From positions 1 to 64,000 of the forward strand of contig JASANC010005145.1 in assembly GCA_030248135.1 (NCBI GenBank): a stretch of 64,000 nt of DNA. The letters are read 5' to 3'. Position 1 is the first letter of the stretch. Each line of letters begins with the position of its first letter. The translations under genes were made by a program, and so were the position numbers. The notes below the pieces were generated by a model, which was not told where the DNA came from, did no database searches, and was given only the letters and a program-made list of their open reading frames with translations. This document shows, piece after piece, positions 22,344 to 33,388 of the stretch. The DNA comes from Theristus sp. LFF4_11 (lineage: Eukaryota; Nematoda; Chromadorea; Monhysterida; Xyalidae).

Positions 22344-23704
22344 ATGGTGAACGGACCGAGTGAGTTTATTTTGTTTCAGTGTTTTGCAACCAAAATTCTT
22401 TTGTTCAAATAAATTTTTAATGGAATTTCCTTTATTCCTGTTTTTTCAGATATTCGTGGGAGTGTGGTGAGTTACTATGCTCTTATGACTAACAGTCGAA
22501 CTCTAAATTACAGGCAATCAGCTGATTGGTTGGTCATCACGGGATGCATGCTTTCTGTACAGGCATTGCTGTGAGGGCGGAGCTTTTGTCCTGCAGAGAA
22601 AGCATGCTCGCGTGATTAGCAACCAATCAGCTGATTGCCTATAATTTCGAGTTCGACTATGTAAACGGTTACCTTCTTTTTGATCCGTTTGTTACTATTA
22701 GCATATTTCACACGTTTTTTTCTGTCAGAAATCTTCACTGCCCTACCAATTGCTGCTTCTGAGCGAGGCGTGGTATTTTGCCGCATTGGTCGTCACTCAA
22801 TTGACGCTATTCGTTTACAAATGTAAGTGATTGCTGATTGTGTTTTTGTGGATTTCTCTGGGGTCTACAAACAAGTCAAATATTAGGTCAGTAATAATGA
22901 GGAAACGTTGCTGTATTGACCTAATTTTTCACTTTTCGGGTAAACAAAAGGGAATAGTTTAGGTGACAGGAGAAAAACAGACCGGTGCTTCAAGCCAACC
23001 TAAACTCAGCAAGCCTAAACCTGTGCCATTCAGTGTATCTACTGCCCTATCCGACGCGCAACATCGTCACCGACGTGCTGCTGTTCGTCACGTTCGTCGT
23101 CACTGAGCTCGTGCGAAATTTGTTCGGTTTGTCATTCTAATCTTTTGACTTGTTTTTGAAACCGGTTTGTGTTTTGCTTTGGTATGCCGTATATGAGGTT
23201 CCTCCCACTTATAAGACCCCCACCCAAAAGTGGGCGGAGTGTCACGGCGGGAAGCCAAAAAATTCAAAATTTTGACTTGGTCGAACCCACCGCGTTTATA
23301 AGACCCGGACTTGCTAATCTTCGCTTTATAAGACCTCCTCCCACTTATAAGGTTGTCACACAAAATTCCACGTTTTTTCATGAAATTTTTGATTGTAAAA
23401 TTTGTATAAAATTAGGGGACATTACATGCAAGACTTTACGCTGTGTAGAAAATGTATTGGAAACTTTTTGCGACTTTGATACAAAAAACCCGTTTCAGCG
23501 CGACGCGGCAACCTGACTGAGTCGACAGCGCTGGTCGCGGTGTCACTCTGTCTGAGTGCTCCCGTGTTCGTGGGCGTCGTCTATTTCATGGTCTTTCAAA
23601 CGTACGTCCTTCGACTGGAACTGATCGCGTACGCACTCGAGACGACGTTACTCGTTTTACAGACGATTTTCGCTGTGATCGCTGTTGCGACGTTTTCGAG
23701 ATGA
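22344..23704 (+). CDS. TMEM216: TMEM216, ciliary transition-zone membrane protein
   Basis: Five exons: 22344-22359, 22450-22466, 22729-22822, 23034-23126, 23499-23704; 141 residues (human about 145), all joins in phase. Four hydrophobic segments. Landmarks are YQLLLLSEAWYF, the YLLPYPTRNIVTDVLL segment (family YKGVLLPYPTANLVLDV), ELVRNLFGARRGNLTE and the FQTYVLRLELI stretch, which is almost identical to the human protein. TMEM216/MKS2 is part of the transition-zone gate at the base of cilia, so in a nematode it would act in ciliated sensory neurons. The two first exons are tiny (16 and 17 nt) and rest on phase and a good ATG context. Introns 2 and 4 carry MITEs. Confidence 0.9.
22493..22657. 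mobile_element. MITE family 1, copy 4
   Basis: About 165-bp foldback in intron 2 of TMEM216: CAGTCGAACTCTAAATTACA at the left, TATAATTTCGAGTTCGACTA at the right, paired CTTTCTGTAC / AGAAAGCATGC near the centre. Confidence 0.82.
23181..23440 (+). mobile_element. MITE family 2, copy 2
   Basis: About 260 bp in intron 4 of TMEM216, same order as the copy at 13341 (GGTTCCTCCCACTTATAAGA, CCCACCCAAAAGTGGG, TGCAAGACTTTACG). The left terminal repeat is degraded. Confidence 0.8.
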
Positions 23705-25306
23705 TTTTCGTTTTTTTTGTTTGTTTGGAACACTGAGAAACGCGATAGCTGCTACAATTTGGCCGTTAATGTGATTTTAGTAGCTACGTAAATTAGTCGC
23801 CGGCGGCTGTTAATTTTAATCCACGTCGAACTCTAAATTATGGGGAATCAGCTGATTGGTTGGGATTACGGTATGCATGCTTTCTCTGCAAACCAAACTC
23901 CGCGCCCACACCAATGCCTGCACAGAAAGCATGAATACCGTAATCCCAACCAATCAGCTGATTCTCTATAATTTAGAGCTTGACTGTTCTAAACTCGTTC
24001 AGTAGCTCCGTTTTCTCAGTGAATGATGTTTCCGGCTGCTTTGAATGATGTAGCCAATCGTGTTTGATATTTTGATATTCTGTAACTGCGTGTCATGTAC
24101 ATAACAATGAAGTTGCCATAAAGTTGAAGACTAATCGCGTTGGTAGAAACATTCGACTTGTCATATGATGATAATCTGTATGATTTCCTCTCGTCCACTA
24201 TTTTCATGTTTCCAATACAACGGCGTTCCAAGCACCAGTTTTTAATCAATAGCAGCAGGTGTAGTACTCGCAAAAATCACCATGAGCCTTCCAAAAGTCC
24301 TATAACACACCAGTCCACGCGTGTGCATTGGTTAGTTCGATAATGATGACGTGATGATAACGCTTCAACGACTCGACCAAGAGCTATACGTACATATATA
24401 CCAAGCTACTCAGAGCATTATTTGCGATCCGAGCACATAAAACACATTGCCTGCCACCCCAGCGCGTGCTGCATGCAGGCAGCACCACAACAACAACAAT
24501 ACAGACGAACATGTCATCATCGGCATGGTTACGCTGATTACAAGGCGCATGGACATTGAAAGCGTTTTTGGAAAGAGCGTCAGAATGCGCCAACTGGTAT
24601 TTGATACGGCACAGTTGTTGGCACTCAAAACACATTTTATGTGCGTTTTTCTGCACTTTATGCGCCTCACCTCCAATGACTCTATCTCTTCACGAACAGA
24701 ATAGAAAGAACTGTATTTTTATTGCACTTAACAAACTCCAAAATTTCAAACTTAGAGCTTTGCTGCACAACACAGTAGATGAGTTTTGGCAGTCACACGC
24801 GCTCTGTGTGCTTACATTGTACCGCTAGATGCCGTTTCTGGCCTGTCCCTGAAGTCGAACTTTCAGTCCCCCAAATCAGCAATATATCATCAGCTACTCG
24901 CGATATAAAAACGTGTAAACAACATACATGTATGCATGCTGCGGCTCATGAGTATAATAAATAAATACAATGTGTAGCTCGAAAAGCTACGTTAAACGAT
25001 GGCTAAACTCTCTCTGCTTTATAATTCATGTGTCATAATGCGTTTGTGTCAGCCTCCGAAACGTGTGTCACCGCTTGGCGCTTGGTACAGTCCAACCGAA
25101 TTAATTCCAGAAATTTATCCTGACACTGATTCAAGAACCGAACACGTTCCCAATTAGACCAATCAGCATATTATTGCACGTTTTTTAGCTGGAAAATCTT
25201 TTTTGTCGAATTAAACATGTCAGTTGAAGGCGGCCAAGATGAGAAAGCGTCGTCGTAAATAGACAATTGAGTTCATCTGTCAAAACGCGTGTGTCATCGG
25301 TCCATA
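23705..25306. other. Spacer between TMEM216 and first doublecortin gene
   Basis: About 1.6 kb. It starts with a MITE family 1 copy; the rest is AT-rich with several short frames but none with conserved features. I see no gene. Confidence 0.4.
23823..23985. mobile_element. MITE family 1, copy 5
   Basis: About 163-bp foldback 120 bp after the TMEM216 stop, the best-preserved palindrome of the set: GGGGAATCAGCTGATTGGTT, GGATTACGGTATGCATGC, then the near-exact inverted complement. Confidence 0.82.
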
Positions 25307-27156
25307 ATGACGTGGAATCCGAATTGTACGCGAACACAGCCGTTTCACTTTTTGACTCGGAAGGACAAAGATCTGGAGAAACCATTTCGAATCCGGGTAT
25401 ATCGAAACGGCGACGCCTTCGACCAAGGATTTGAGTTTGTCGTCCAGCGCAACGACTACCCGCATTGGTACGCGTTCTTGGACGCACTGACGCAGCGGGC
25501 CCACTCGGATAGACCCATCGACAGGTTAGGCAGCACTCAGATATGACGTTACTTTTTTTTTAAATTTGGATCGGAAAAACATGTTTAGAAAGCGAAGCAA
25601 GTATTGATTGAGCGTGATGACCCTGCACTATCGTACACTGCAAACTGCGCTGCATTTTGCACTGCATTTTTAAAGCTGCACTGTGTCCTGCAGTGCATCT
25701 TTTAAAAAATGACTGAAACTGACTGGCACTTTTTTTAGAAGTGCAGTACAGTTTGCAGTGCAGGATGCGTGACGTTGTATTTCAACAAAATCGACTTAAG
25801 CTTATACGCATGCTGCCCTCGACCAAAAACCTATTTGCGGGCCGGACCATTAAAATCAACTTTTTTGTTCAAGGTTATACAGCGTCAGGGGTCGATCCTT
25901 GCGTTCGCTACAACAGCTCGAACACAAAGGTGAATATGTGCTGTTGTACGACGGTGAAACATTCAAGCAAGTCAGCTATGGTGAATTGGAGCCGCAGGTA
26001 ATGAATATGCTTCTGGATATAAAATCTGAAACTGTGATTAAATCGTTGTGACGTGACACACGCTTACATAGAACTTTTATTGGCTGTTATAGCAAAGCAT
26101 GAAAGGTAATCTGGCTACTTCCGTTAAATATCTTGTCTCAAGCGTGTTCGATGTTTATTCCTTCTTTTGCGAGATATACATCAAAAAAGATTACAAATTT
26201 TAAAAGATTGTACACGTCATTACAAAAGACGAGCGCAAGATAAAAAAACGTAAACAGTGGCAGGTCTTCGTCAAGTTTCTATTGCAGGACTGGGAGAAGC
26301 CGTCGCGGCACGACATTCATTACACGGAGCCGGCGACCCTGAACTCGAAGGCGACCCTGGATCTCTACCTGCGGCGTCGGCGCCACCACCGACGTCGGTA
26401 TCACCTTCGACGGCGGCCTCGCTCAAAGTCGCCCTCCTCGAAACTGAGTCACGATGAACGACGCTCGAACAAGGACGACAAACCGCCGAGCGACCTGCTG
26501 AGCCCGGACTATCTCTTTAGACGCATGTCGCTCGGAGACCTGCAACAGTCTGCGTCTGGATCGTCAGGTGATGTCGTCGAAATATAAAAATCGGGCCTTT
26601 TTCTCGGGTGTCTTAACGCCAGATGCATGTAAAATGCCAGTTTTTAAAAAAACTTGATGCCTAGCAGTTGGGTATGCACTAAGCTGAACCTGGTTCAGGT
26701 TCAGCTCTCCATTATTAGTTTGATCGTCGCCCACATTTGACGGTCGCTTGATAAAATCCCCATGATTTTCTTAATGGCGTGAAGTTTAAAATTTTTCAAC
26801 AATTTTTCAATGAACATTTTGTTGCTTTTCAGGCACCGACAAATCGAAGTTCCCCCGTCAAACATTTTTTTCAACAATTTTTCAATGAAAACTTTGTTGC
26901 ATTCCAGGCACCGACAAATCAAAGTCGCCCGGTCAGTCGCCGATCAAACGACGCCGCGAGCACCGCCAGCGTGTGGACAGCGACGACGACGACAGGAGGC
27001 ATCGCGAGGCAGCCAATCAGCACGCGCAAAGTCTGTCGCCGTACGCACGAGCATCGCAGCGAATCGGAGGACGCCAACCTGAGTCGCCGGACAAGGCCGA
27101 GTGTTCGAGTCCACGGAAAACTATCGAACACCACCAGCAAACTCGAAATAATGCCG

Positions 27157-27190
<34 letters not shown>

Positions 27191-27395
27191 CCGAAGCGGA
27201 CTCCCGCCACGTGAGGCCGGCAGCGACACGGCCGTTCAGTCGTCCGCACACAGCCGTCGTCTGTCGCCCGGACGCCGTCGAAAGTTTGTGCTCGCGAACG
27301 CCGACCGACTGCAGAAGGCGTACTCGGTGCTGTCCAGCGAGCTCGACGAGCAACATCGCTCGTTCAGTTCGCTCAGTTCGTCCGGACGTTTTTGA
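25307..27395 (+). CDS. Doublecortin-domain protein 1
   Basis: Four exons: 25307-25524, 25874-25997, 26288-26567, 26908-27395; 369 residues, all joins in phase. Residues about 27-115 form a doublecortin (DCX) domain: FRIRVYRNGDAFDQGFEF, HWYAFLDALTQRA, LYSVRGRSLRSL, GEYVLLYDGETFKQVSYGEL. DCX domains bind tubulin and stabilise microtubules. The rest is a basic, Arg/Ser-rich tail with DSDDDD and an 11-Asn run from a CAA/AAC microsatellite at 27160. Exon 2 uses an AAG acceptor. Exon 4 has a duplicated acceptor 75 bp upstream whose use would give an early stop. A second DCX gene lies 1 kb downstream; the stop at 27393 keeps them apart unless it is bypassed by splicing. Confidence 0.82.
26790..26940 (+). 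repeat. 75-bp tandem duplication of an intron-exon junction
   Basis: Two copies of about 75 bp, each holding CAACAATTTTTCAATGAA, a CAG acceptor and GCACCGACAAATC. Acceptors end at 26832 and 26907. The downstream one continues an open frame; the upstream one runs into TGA 19 codons later. Confidence 0.85.
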
Positions 27396-28407
27396 GAGTT
27401 CATTGGCGCCGTTACAGAGTTTCAGACAGTACTGTTCTTTTTTGTATTTTGTGCTTTCTTTTGACGCCTATCGGTATTGCCCGTAAATGCCGTAAAGTCT
27501 TGCATATAAGGTCTCCTTATATAAATTTGAAAATCAAAAATTTCTGAAACAAGTGGAATTTTGTGTGACAACCTTATAAGTGGGAGGAGGTCTTATAACG
27601 CGAAGATTAGGAATTCCGGGCCTTATAAATGAGGTAGGATTTTGACCGAATCAAAAATTTGAATTTTTTGGTTTCCCGCCGTGTGACACTTCGCCCACTT
27701 TTGGGTGGGGGTCGTATAAGTGGGAGGAACCTTATATGCAAGACTTTACGGTGTGTGATCTTGAGAACGTGTTTGAACTTTGAACAATGAAGTTATTATC
27801 ATTTGCTATTTGCACTCTCATCTTTCAGTACAAATTTTATTGGTTTTTGCGGCGCCAGCAAGCATGTACAACAACTGAGTTGATGCAACTCGATACAAAT
27901 TCTTTCTTTGTGCGAAAATAAAACTGAAAAACGATTGATGCAGTTGGTGTGCCACTTTGTGTCACGTGGCCACACACTTTTTGGGTTCTTTGCAATCAAA
28001 AGCGAATAATCTAACTCGCAATTTTCAACTGTTTGTTTTAATTCTATTCGACCCTGAAAAATAGAGACAACACAAACAAAGCTTTCATGGAAAAAATACT
28101 ACCAATTCAAGTGAAATATACATGTAGTTTTAATCAAATTTCCACCACCGTCCCCTAATTTCCCACGTGATAACCGTTTGAAAAAATCAATATTCAAAGT
28201 ATTGCAGACGAAACGCAGATCAGGCGCATCATTGTTGCCGTTGGATACAACGTCACACAATAGCATAGCACCACTATTTTCAATGGGAACTCGTATGGCA
28301 GGGAAATACATAGGAGGTAGTCCGGCGGATGATAAACAACACTCACACATAAACACAACAGGGCAAAAGGACCAGAGTGCCTGCAAAAAAAGTGAACACA
28401 AATCGAA
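27396..28407. other. Spacer between the two doublecortin genes
   Basis: About 1 kb. It carries an inverted MITE family 2 copy at 27490-27751; the rest is AT-rich 3' flank and the promoter region of the second gene. No open frame that would bridge the two DCX genes was seen. Confidence 0.45.
27490..27751 (-). mobile_element. MITE family 2, copy 3 (inverted)
   Basis: About 262 bp, reverse orientation of the copy at 13341. Intact ends CCGTAAAGTCTTGCATATAAGG and inverted complement, so probably the youngest copy in the window. Confidence 0.85.
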
Positions 28408-29890
28408 ATGAGCTACAACTACGGTCGAAGGCGGAGTCCATCGACCGACGACGAATCGAGGCGAGGCGGCGGTCGCCATCGAAGGGCGTCACCATCGTCA
28501 AACGAGAGCTCACCTAGATGGTCAGCTCTTTTTTTGAAACATTTCAGTCGAGATTCTCAGCATCTCTTAAGCGGCATTCATGAAACAAGATTGAGTGACG
28601 TGTAGCTGAGTTGACACATGCTGCTTCATGAATGCACCGTTAGCGAAACAAATCAACAAAACAAAACAAAAACAGGAACCATCGCCGTCGCTCGTCGTCG
28701 CCGCGGCAAGTCGCTCGCCACGCCAGACGATCGCCGAGCACCGATCGGTCGTCGAATCGTTCGGGGTCGGGCGGACGACGTCGTAGCACCAGTCGCAGTC
28801 GATATAACAACAACAGGTGTACTGGAAACACGCACATGTTTTGTTGATTGGTCGTGTTTCATTCTTTGACTCAAAGATATTTGTATTTCCTTCAATTTTA
28901 GAAACAGATGCAAAAGTATGTCCAAAAAGTTGTTCGTGACTAGTGATATCCGAACCCGACCACCGCCTTAAACCACTTGACCATTCGACCAACTAACTTT
29001 TTTTGTGAGTTCGCCTCGTCTGATGCCCTAATCCCGTAACACGTGTTTTTATTCAGTTTCCGTCGAACGCGCAGTGCATCCGGTTCGCCCGACCGACGTG
29101 GGCGGAGTCCGCCAGCAGCTCAACGCAGCAGTAACTCGCTGACGGCCACCAATCACCACAAACGACGATCGCGCAGCCGAAATCGCTCGCCCGCGATTCC
29201 GACGAGCAAGATGAACGCAAACTCGGCGAAAATCACCGTCTACGAGAATGGCAACGAGACGGACCCGGGCATGCAGTTGTTCATATCGGAACGGTGAAAT
29301 TTACTTTTTGTTGGCTCAGTCCACTTACAATAAAAGTAAAATAAACAAACACAAAATGTGACTTTTTAGCTACCAACCAACTTGGTTCCATGTGCTGGAC
29401 TTGATTGCTCAGAAGGACCAATTTCATGCTGCACCTGTCTACCACGTGTACACAACAAGTGGCCGAGAGATCACAAGGGTGGATCAGTTGAAAAACGGAA
29501 AAGAGTGCGTTTGAAAATACAGTTCTTGAATTGATCGTTTTTTCAATTGTTTTTTTGACTAATTTATTTATCCTGTTTTACATTGACTATAGGTATGTTG
29601 CGGTTTACAAGAAAAACGGACCATTCGTCAGAATCAAGTACGGTGGACCAAAAAGCAAAAAGGTAAGAATTAAGAATTAGTGAAAAGGAAACATCCGTTA
29701 TGAAGGTGACAAACTTATTGTCAATAACAATATTTTGTCACTTGTAAAAGGTTGAAATTTTTTACAGGGATGGGATCCAAAATCTACGGGCGTTCGCATG
29801 GAGTATCGTGATCCAAAACCTCTCGACTCAGAAGAATCCAGAGAACTAATTCAATACACCACCAAGAAGTACTCAAGACGGTACCGATGA
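28408..29890 (+). CDS. RS-rich doublecortin-domain protein 2
   Basis: Six exons: 28408-28520, 28676-28816, 29057-29293, 29370-29504, 29593-29662, 29768-29890; 272 residues, all joins in phase. The first half is Arg/Ser-rich (RRRSPSTDDES, RRRSSSPRQ, RRSRSRNRSPAI). Then one DCX domain at about residues 134-225: KITVYENGNETDPGMQLFIS, TWFHVLDLIAQK, VYHVYTTSGREITRVDQLKN, EYVAVYKKNGPF. A charged C-terminal tail follows. Predicted microtubule-binding; the RS-rich part may also serve phosphorylation-dependent binding (inference). AATAAA near 30079 is a fitting poly(A) signal. Donor at 28521 (GTCAGC) is weak but required by phase. Confidence 0.83.
28571..28640. mobile_element. MITE family 4, copy 3
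   Basis: About 70-bp palindrome in intron 1 of the second DCX gene: GCGGCATTCATGAAACA ... TGCTTCATGAATGCACCG, with a shortened GTGACG core. Related to copies at 7022 and 15033. Confidence 0.7.
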
Positions 29891-30109
29891 AAACAACTTT
29901 AGATAAACAACTATTTCTCAAACACATCTTTATGTTTTTAAATCTTTTATCTCCGTTTGTCAGCGCGTGCCATTTTGTTCTGAACATGTGTGTCACAGCT
30001 ATCGGTTCTAACAGAACAAATTTGAGCCACAAACATTTTTCCAAACATTTTTAAATACACAAGCTGATGAACAACATTAAATAAAACTGCTTCGTTCATC
30101 GATCACTTC

Positions 30110-32727
30110 TCACTTTCTCAACACACTGCGTCTCCGGCGTTTTCGTTTCTTGCCTCCCGCGAGTGCGGTCAGCGAACTCAAGGGGTCTCCGCCTCCGCCG
30201 CCGCCGGTCAGTCCCCCGAGCATGCCCGTCAAATCGCCGCCTCCCGGTACACCTGGAATGGCGCCGCCTGCTCCCTGGTCGTCCCCAGGACCGCGTGCCC
30301 CCTTGAGCTGCTCCAAAAGATAGTCAATCTCAACGATATCTTCCGGACCGACCACTTCGCGACCAGGCGCGTCTGGACCGACGTTGCCAGCGCGCGCTGC
30401 AAGCAGAACATGGTGAACGAAATAAAACCACGTGGACATGCGGCAAACTCAATTAAAAAATTTAATAATTCATTGATAATATTGCATGCATCAATGAAAA
30501 GACGGACCAGAAGTTCTGTCCTTTACGGAGTCGGGCAAGTATCGGCCCGGGTCGGTTCCGGCAAGCCGATCAACGCCCTCACAGTAGTCGGTGCCGTCAT
30601 TGCCGTACAGACGAATGTCGTCCAACGCGCATGAACCTTCGATGCCGCTCGCTCCGTTGTTCTCGCAGATGAATGTGACCTGTTCAGTTTCTTCAATAGA
30701 GTCCGGATTTTATTCTCAAAACTTTTGCACAAACAGAGAGAAGAAATTAAAAAAGAAATCACGAATATGTGGCACCTGATTAGTTCCAGCAGGACACGCA
30801 ACCGCCTGCCGACGCCACTCCGGATGGTCGATCTCCTCTTCAAACGGTGTGCGCATCGCAACATTTGTGTGCACGTCACAGCTCCCACAGCAAAGACGTA
30901 ACTGGATTTGAGTTCAGTTTATAATCAGAACAACTTGGAATCGATGCGTCGGTTGGCTACATAACTGACTTACCGAGACGTCGGGCGAGTTCTCGTAGAC
31001 ACTGTAATAGAGATAGTAGGTGCCGTCGGCAAAGTTCACCGGTGTTTCAAGGACGGCTTTTTCGTACGGGTAGACGTACGTCACTGCGTAATGCTGGCCG
31101 TGCTCTGAACGAGAAAAAAATCAAAATTAAAAAAAATGACGTGAACTCAAAGCAAACTAACAGAACCACAAAACAACCACAAAAGCAAAATAAGATACCT
31201 GGACCAGGAATGCCGGCAACATCATCGACAAATTTTCCTTTATAAACGCCCCAGGTTTTATCGGATTTAGTTTGAACAAATGTTGGAAACTCAGAAAAGT
31301 CCTGCTTTCTGTATTCGTGTTTCGAACGTTCTTCCTGTTGGCGTTCTGAAATAGAAACGTCAAATAAATTTATTTTTCACCAGATTTTATCCAGAAACAA
31401 ATCGAAATTCACCTCGATCTCCTGGTCTGACATAAACGCCCAGATCTTCAAGAGCATAACCGCCAGACGGCAAACTGCCAGCCGGGCGACCGTGATGATC
31501 CCAACCGGGACCGAAATTCTGCCCACCATAAGGGCCGTGCGGATTTGGAGATACGAATGTGATGCCCGGTGGCTGAAAACAGCACGGCATTACTGTGATC
31601 CACTGTTTTGCTGATGTTTCAGCCAGACATAACATCCGTCTGTGCTAGTCATCATGTTTGATTGGGCTGTGCAGCCCGGGCCTTGTCGTACTGACGAGCC
31701 TGGGGACCTGCGGTATACGCTTACCAAGCGAAACCGCTAGAAACATAGTGCTTGCACGTTGTAATTGTCAAGTTCATATTATTTACCTCAATTCGCAATT
31801 TCAAAGTTCTCAGGAACTACAGAGTATCCGAAGCAGAAACGAACCAGCGTGAATCCGCCGATTGTGTCCAACATACCACCAATATCTGGCGCGCCGCCGG
31901 ACGCAGCGTTCTGCATCGTTTCTTGCGCTTTCTTGGCAGCCTCTGAATTAGAAACAATAATGTACAAACAAGCAAATGCAAATAATCAAATCTTTTCTGT
32001 TTTCCAACCTTCTGCATGCGCTCGATGTGCATCGACGCTTTGCTGAAGCAGACTGCGCGCATGGTCTTGGTCGTGATTCTGTGGTGGCGAAGCGACTTGT
32101 TCAGCCCAGTAGCCGTTAGCTAGTGGGTACGTCACTCCCGTCTTTGGGACCGCACCCTCACGGTACTCGGGGTGCTCTTGTAGGAATGCCTCTACCATTT
32201 CTTTTGGTGCACCCGGCTTACCGCTGGTTTTCCAGCTACACAGCAAACCTGGAAACGATACGCGTTTTTCGAAAATAGTTGAAACGCACAAATGAAACAA
32301 CAAACATTAAGTTGTTTTCTCGGTTATCACTGACCAACTTCAAAATCGCACAGAATCGCGCGACAGCGGCCAGCTTGCAATGCTTTGCGTCTGGATTCTG
32401 CTTCGCACGTTTTGCACGTTGCTGAAATTGCACCAATTTTTTCTGCCATTAAGTGAATCGAAAATAAATTCATTGAATTAAAGAAAAGTACTAACTCAAC
32501 GCTTCAACTTTATCACGCTCATCTGCTTCCAATTCTCGAATTAATGGTTCGTCAGCATGTGGAGCAATATTGCCGCCGCCAATGCAAGCGTTTGCTGAAA
32601 ATGGTTTGTCAAAAATGTTGGTAAACGTAACTGTTTATAAGCGCTAAAAATCCAAAATTTTGAATTCACCGCAGTGAAGGCATCCAATGACCACGACAGT
32701 GATGACCCCAATGACCTTGAACTCCAT
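30110..32727 (-). CDS. Secreted MAM-like protein, paralog A
   Basis: Eleven exons on the minus strand: 32670-32727, 32496-32594, 32335-32421, 32009-32248, 31845-31942, 31413-31572, 31199-31345, 30974-31104, 30776-30901, 30508-30679, 30110-30396; 534 residues. Signal peptide (MEFKVIGVITVVVIGCLHC), then a TCKTCEAESRRKAL block and a divergent MAM domain: it opens with CDFE and SWKTSGKPGAP, and closes with WRRQAVACPAGTNQ, TFICENNG and SCALDDIRLY, the typical MAM C-terminal strand. The tail is Gly-rich and ends GGKKRKRRRRSVLRK. MAM domains mediate extracellular adhesion. The donor of the exon ending at 31845 is uncertain (GTTCGT), since the better GTATGT nearby breaks phase. A paralog follows at 33389. 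Confidence 0.78.
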
Positions 32728-33388
32728 GCTAAATAAACCTGCAAAGTAACCAATGAATTGGAAACAACAGAAGGCATGCTTCACTAAAACATTGTGAATA
32801 TTAAACTATGGGTCATTTAAAAGTTAACAATAGGAAGTTTCGTCACAAAAACTCTACGCAAGCACGTTATGCCACTGTTTGTGCTTTTATGGTGTCATGT
32901 TGTAAACGTGTCATACTGTTTCTAGGCTGGACAGTATTTACAATTACAAATAAAAAAGACAAAAACGATTGAAAATCATGTGTGCTTTCCTCTTAAAAAC
33001 TGCTCCGGTGTTTGTTAACAGTATTGCATAATGTAGTAATAGCATGCGTTCATACGTGTTGTGCTGTCTGCGTGTCGACGTTTTGGTTGTTTTCAAACTT
33101 ATTGAAATTATGAAAACGCATTTTGTTTTTCTAACAGTTTGTTCTGTGTGGGGGAAACAGACATGGCGGCAGAGGCAAACGTTACCATTTCATTGCATTT
33201 TATTTAACAGTAAATTGTAAACTTATTGCAATATCTTTCACACAAAAGCATTTTTTATTTCGTGATGCCAAAACAAAAAACTGCAACGCAATTGTAAAAA
33301 ACCAATGAAAAATACCCCCAAAAACCAAAAATGCAGATGTGTATTGGTACAGGTAATGACTTCAATCAAACAATCCAATCGACTCAAA
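32728..33388. other. Spacer between the two MAM-like paralogs
   Basis: About 0.66 kb, AT-rich, between the start of paralog A and the stop of paralog B on the same strand. It presumably holds the promoter of A and the 3' UTR of B. No repeat or exon recognised. Confidence 0.45.

Noticed and set aside
23169..23516. Open frame of 115 codons overlapping TMEM216 exon 5
   Set aside because: It runs through a MITE family 2 copy and ends in a different frame of the TMEM216 exon.
25307..29890. A single two-domain doublecortin gene
   Set aside because: The last exon of the first part ends with an in-frame TGA at 27393-27395 and the second part has its own ATG. I found no phase-matching donor before the stop that would reach 28408.
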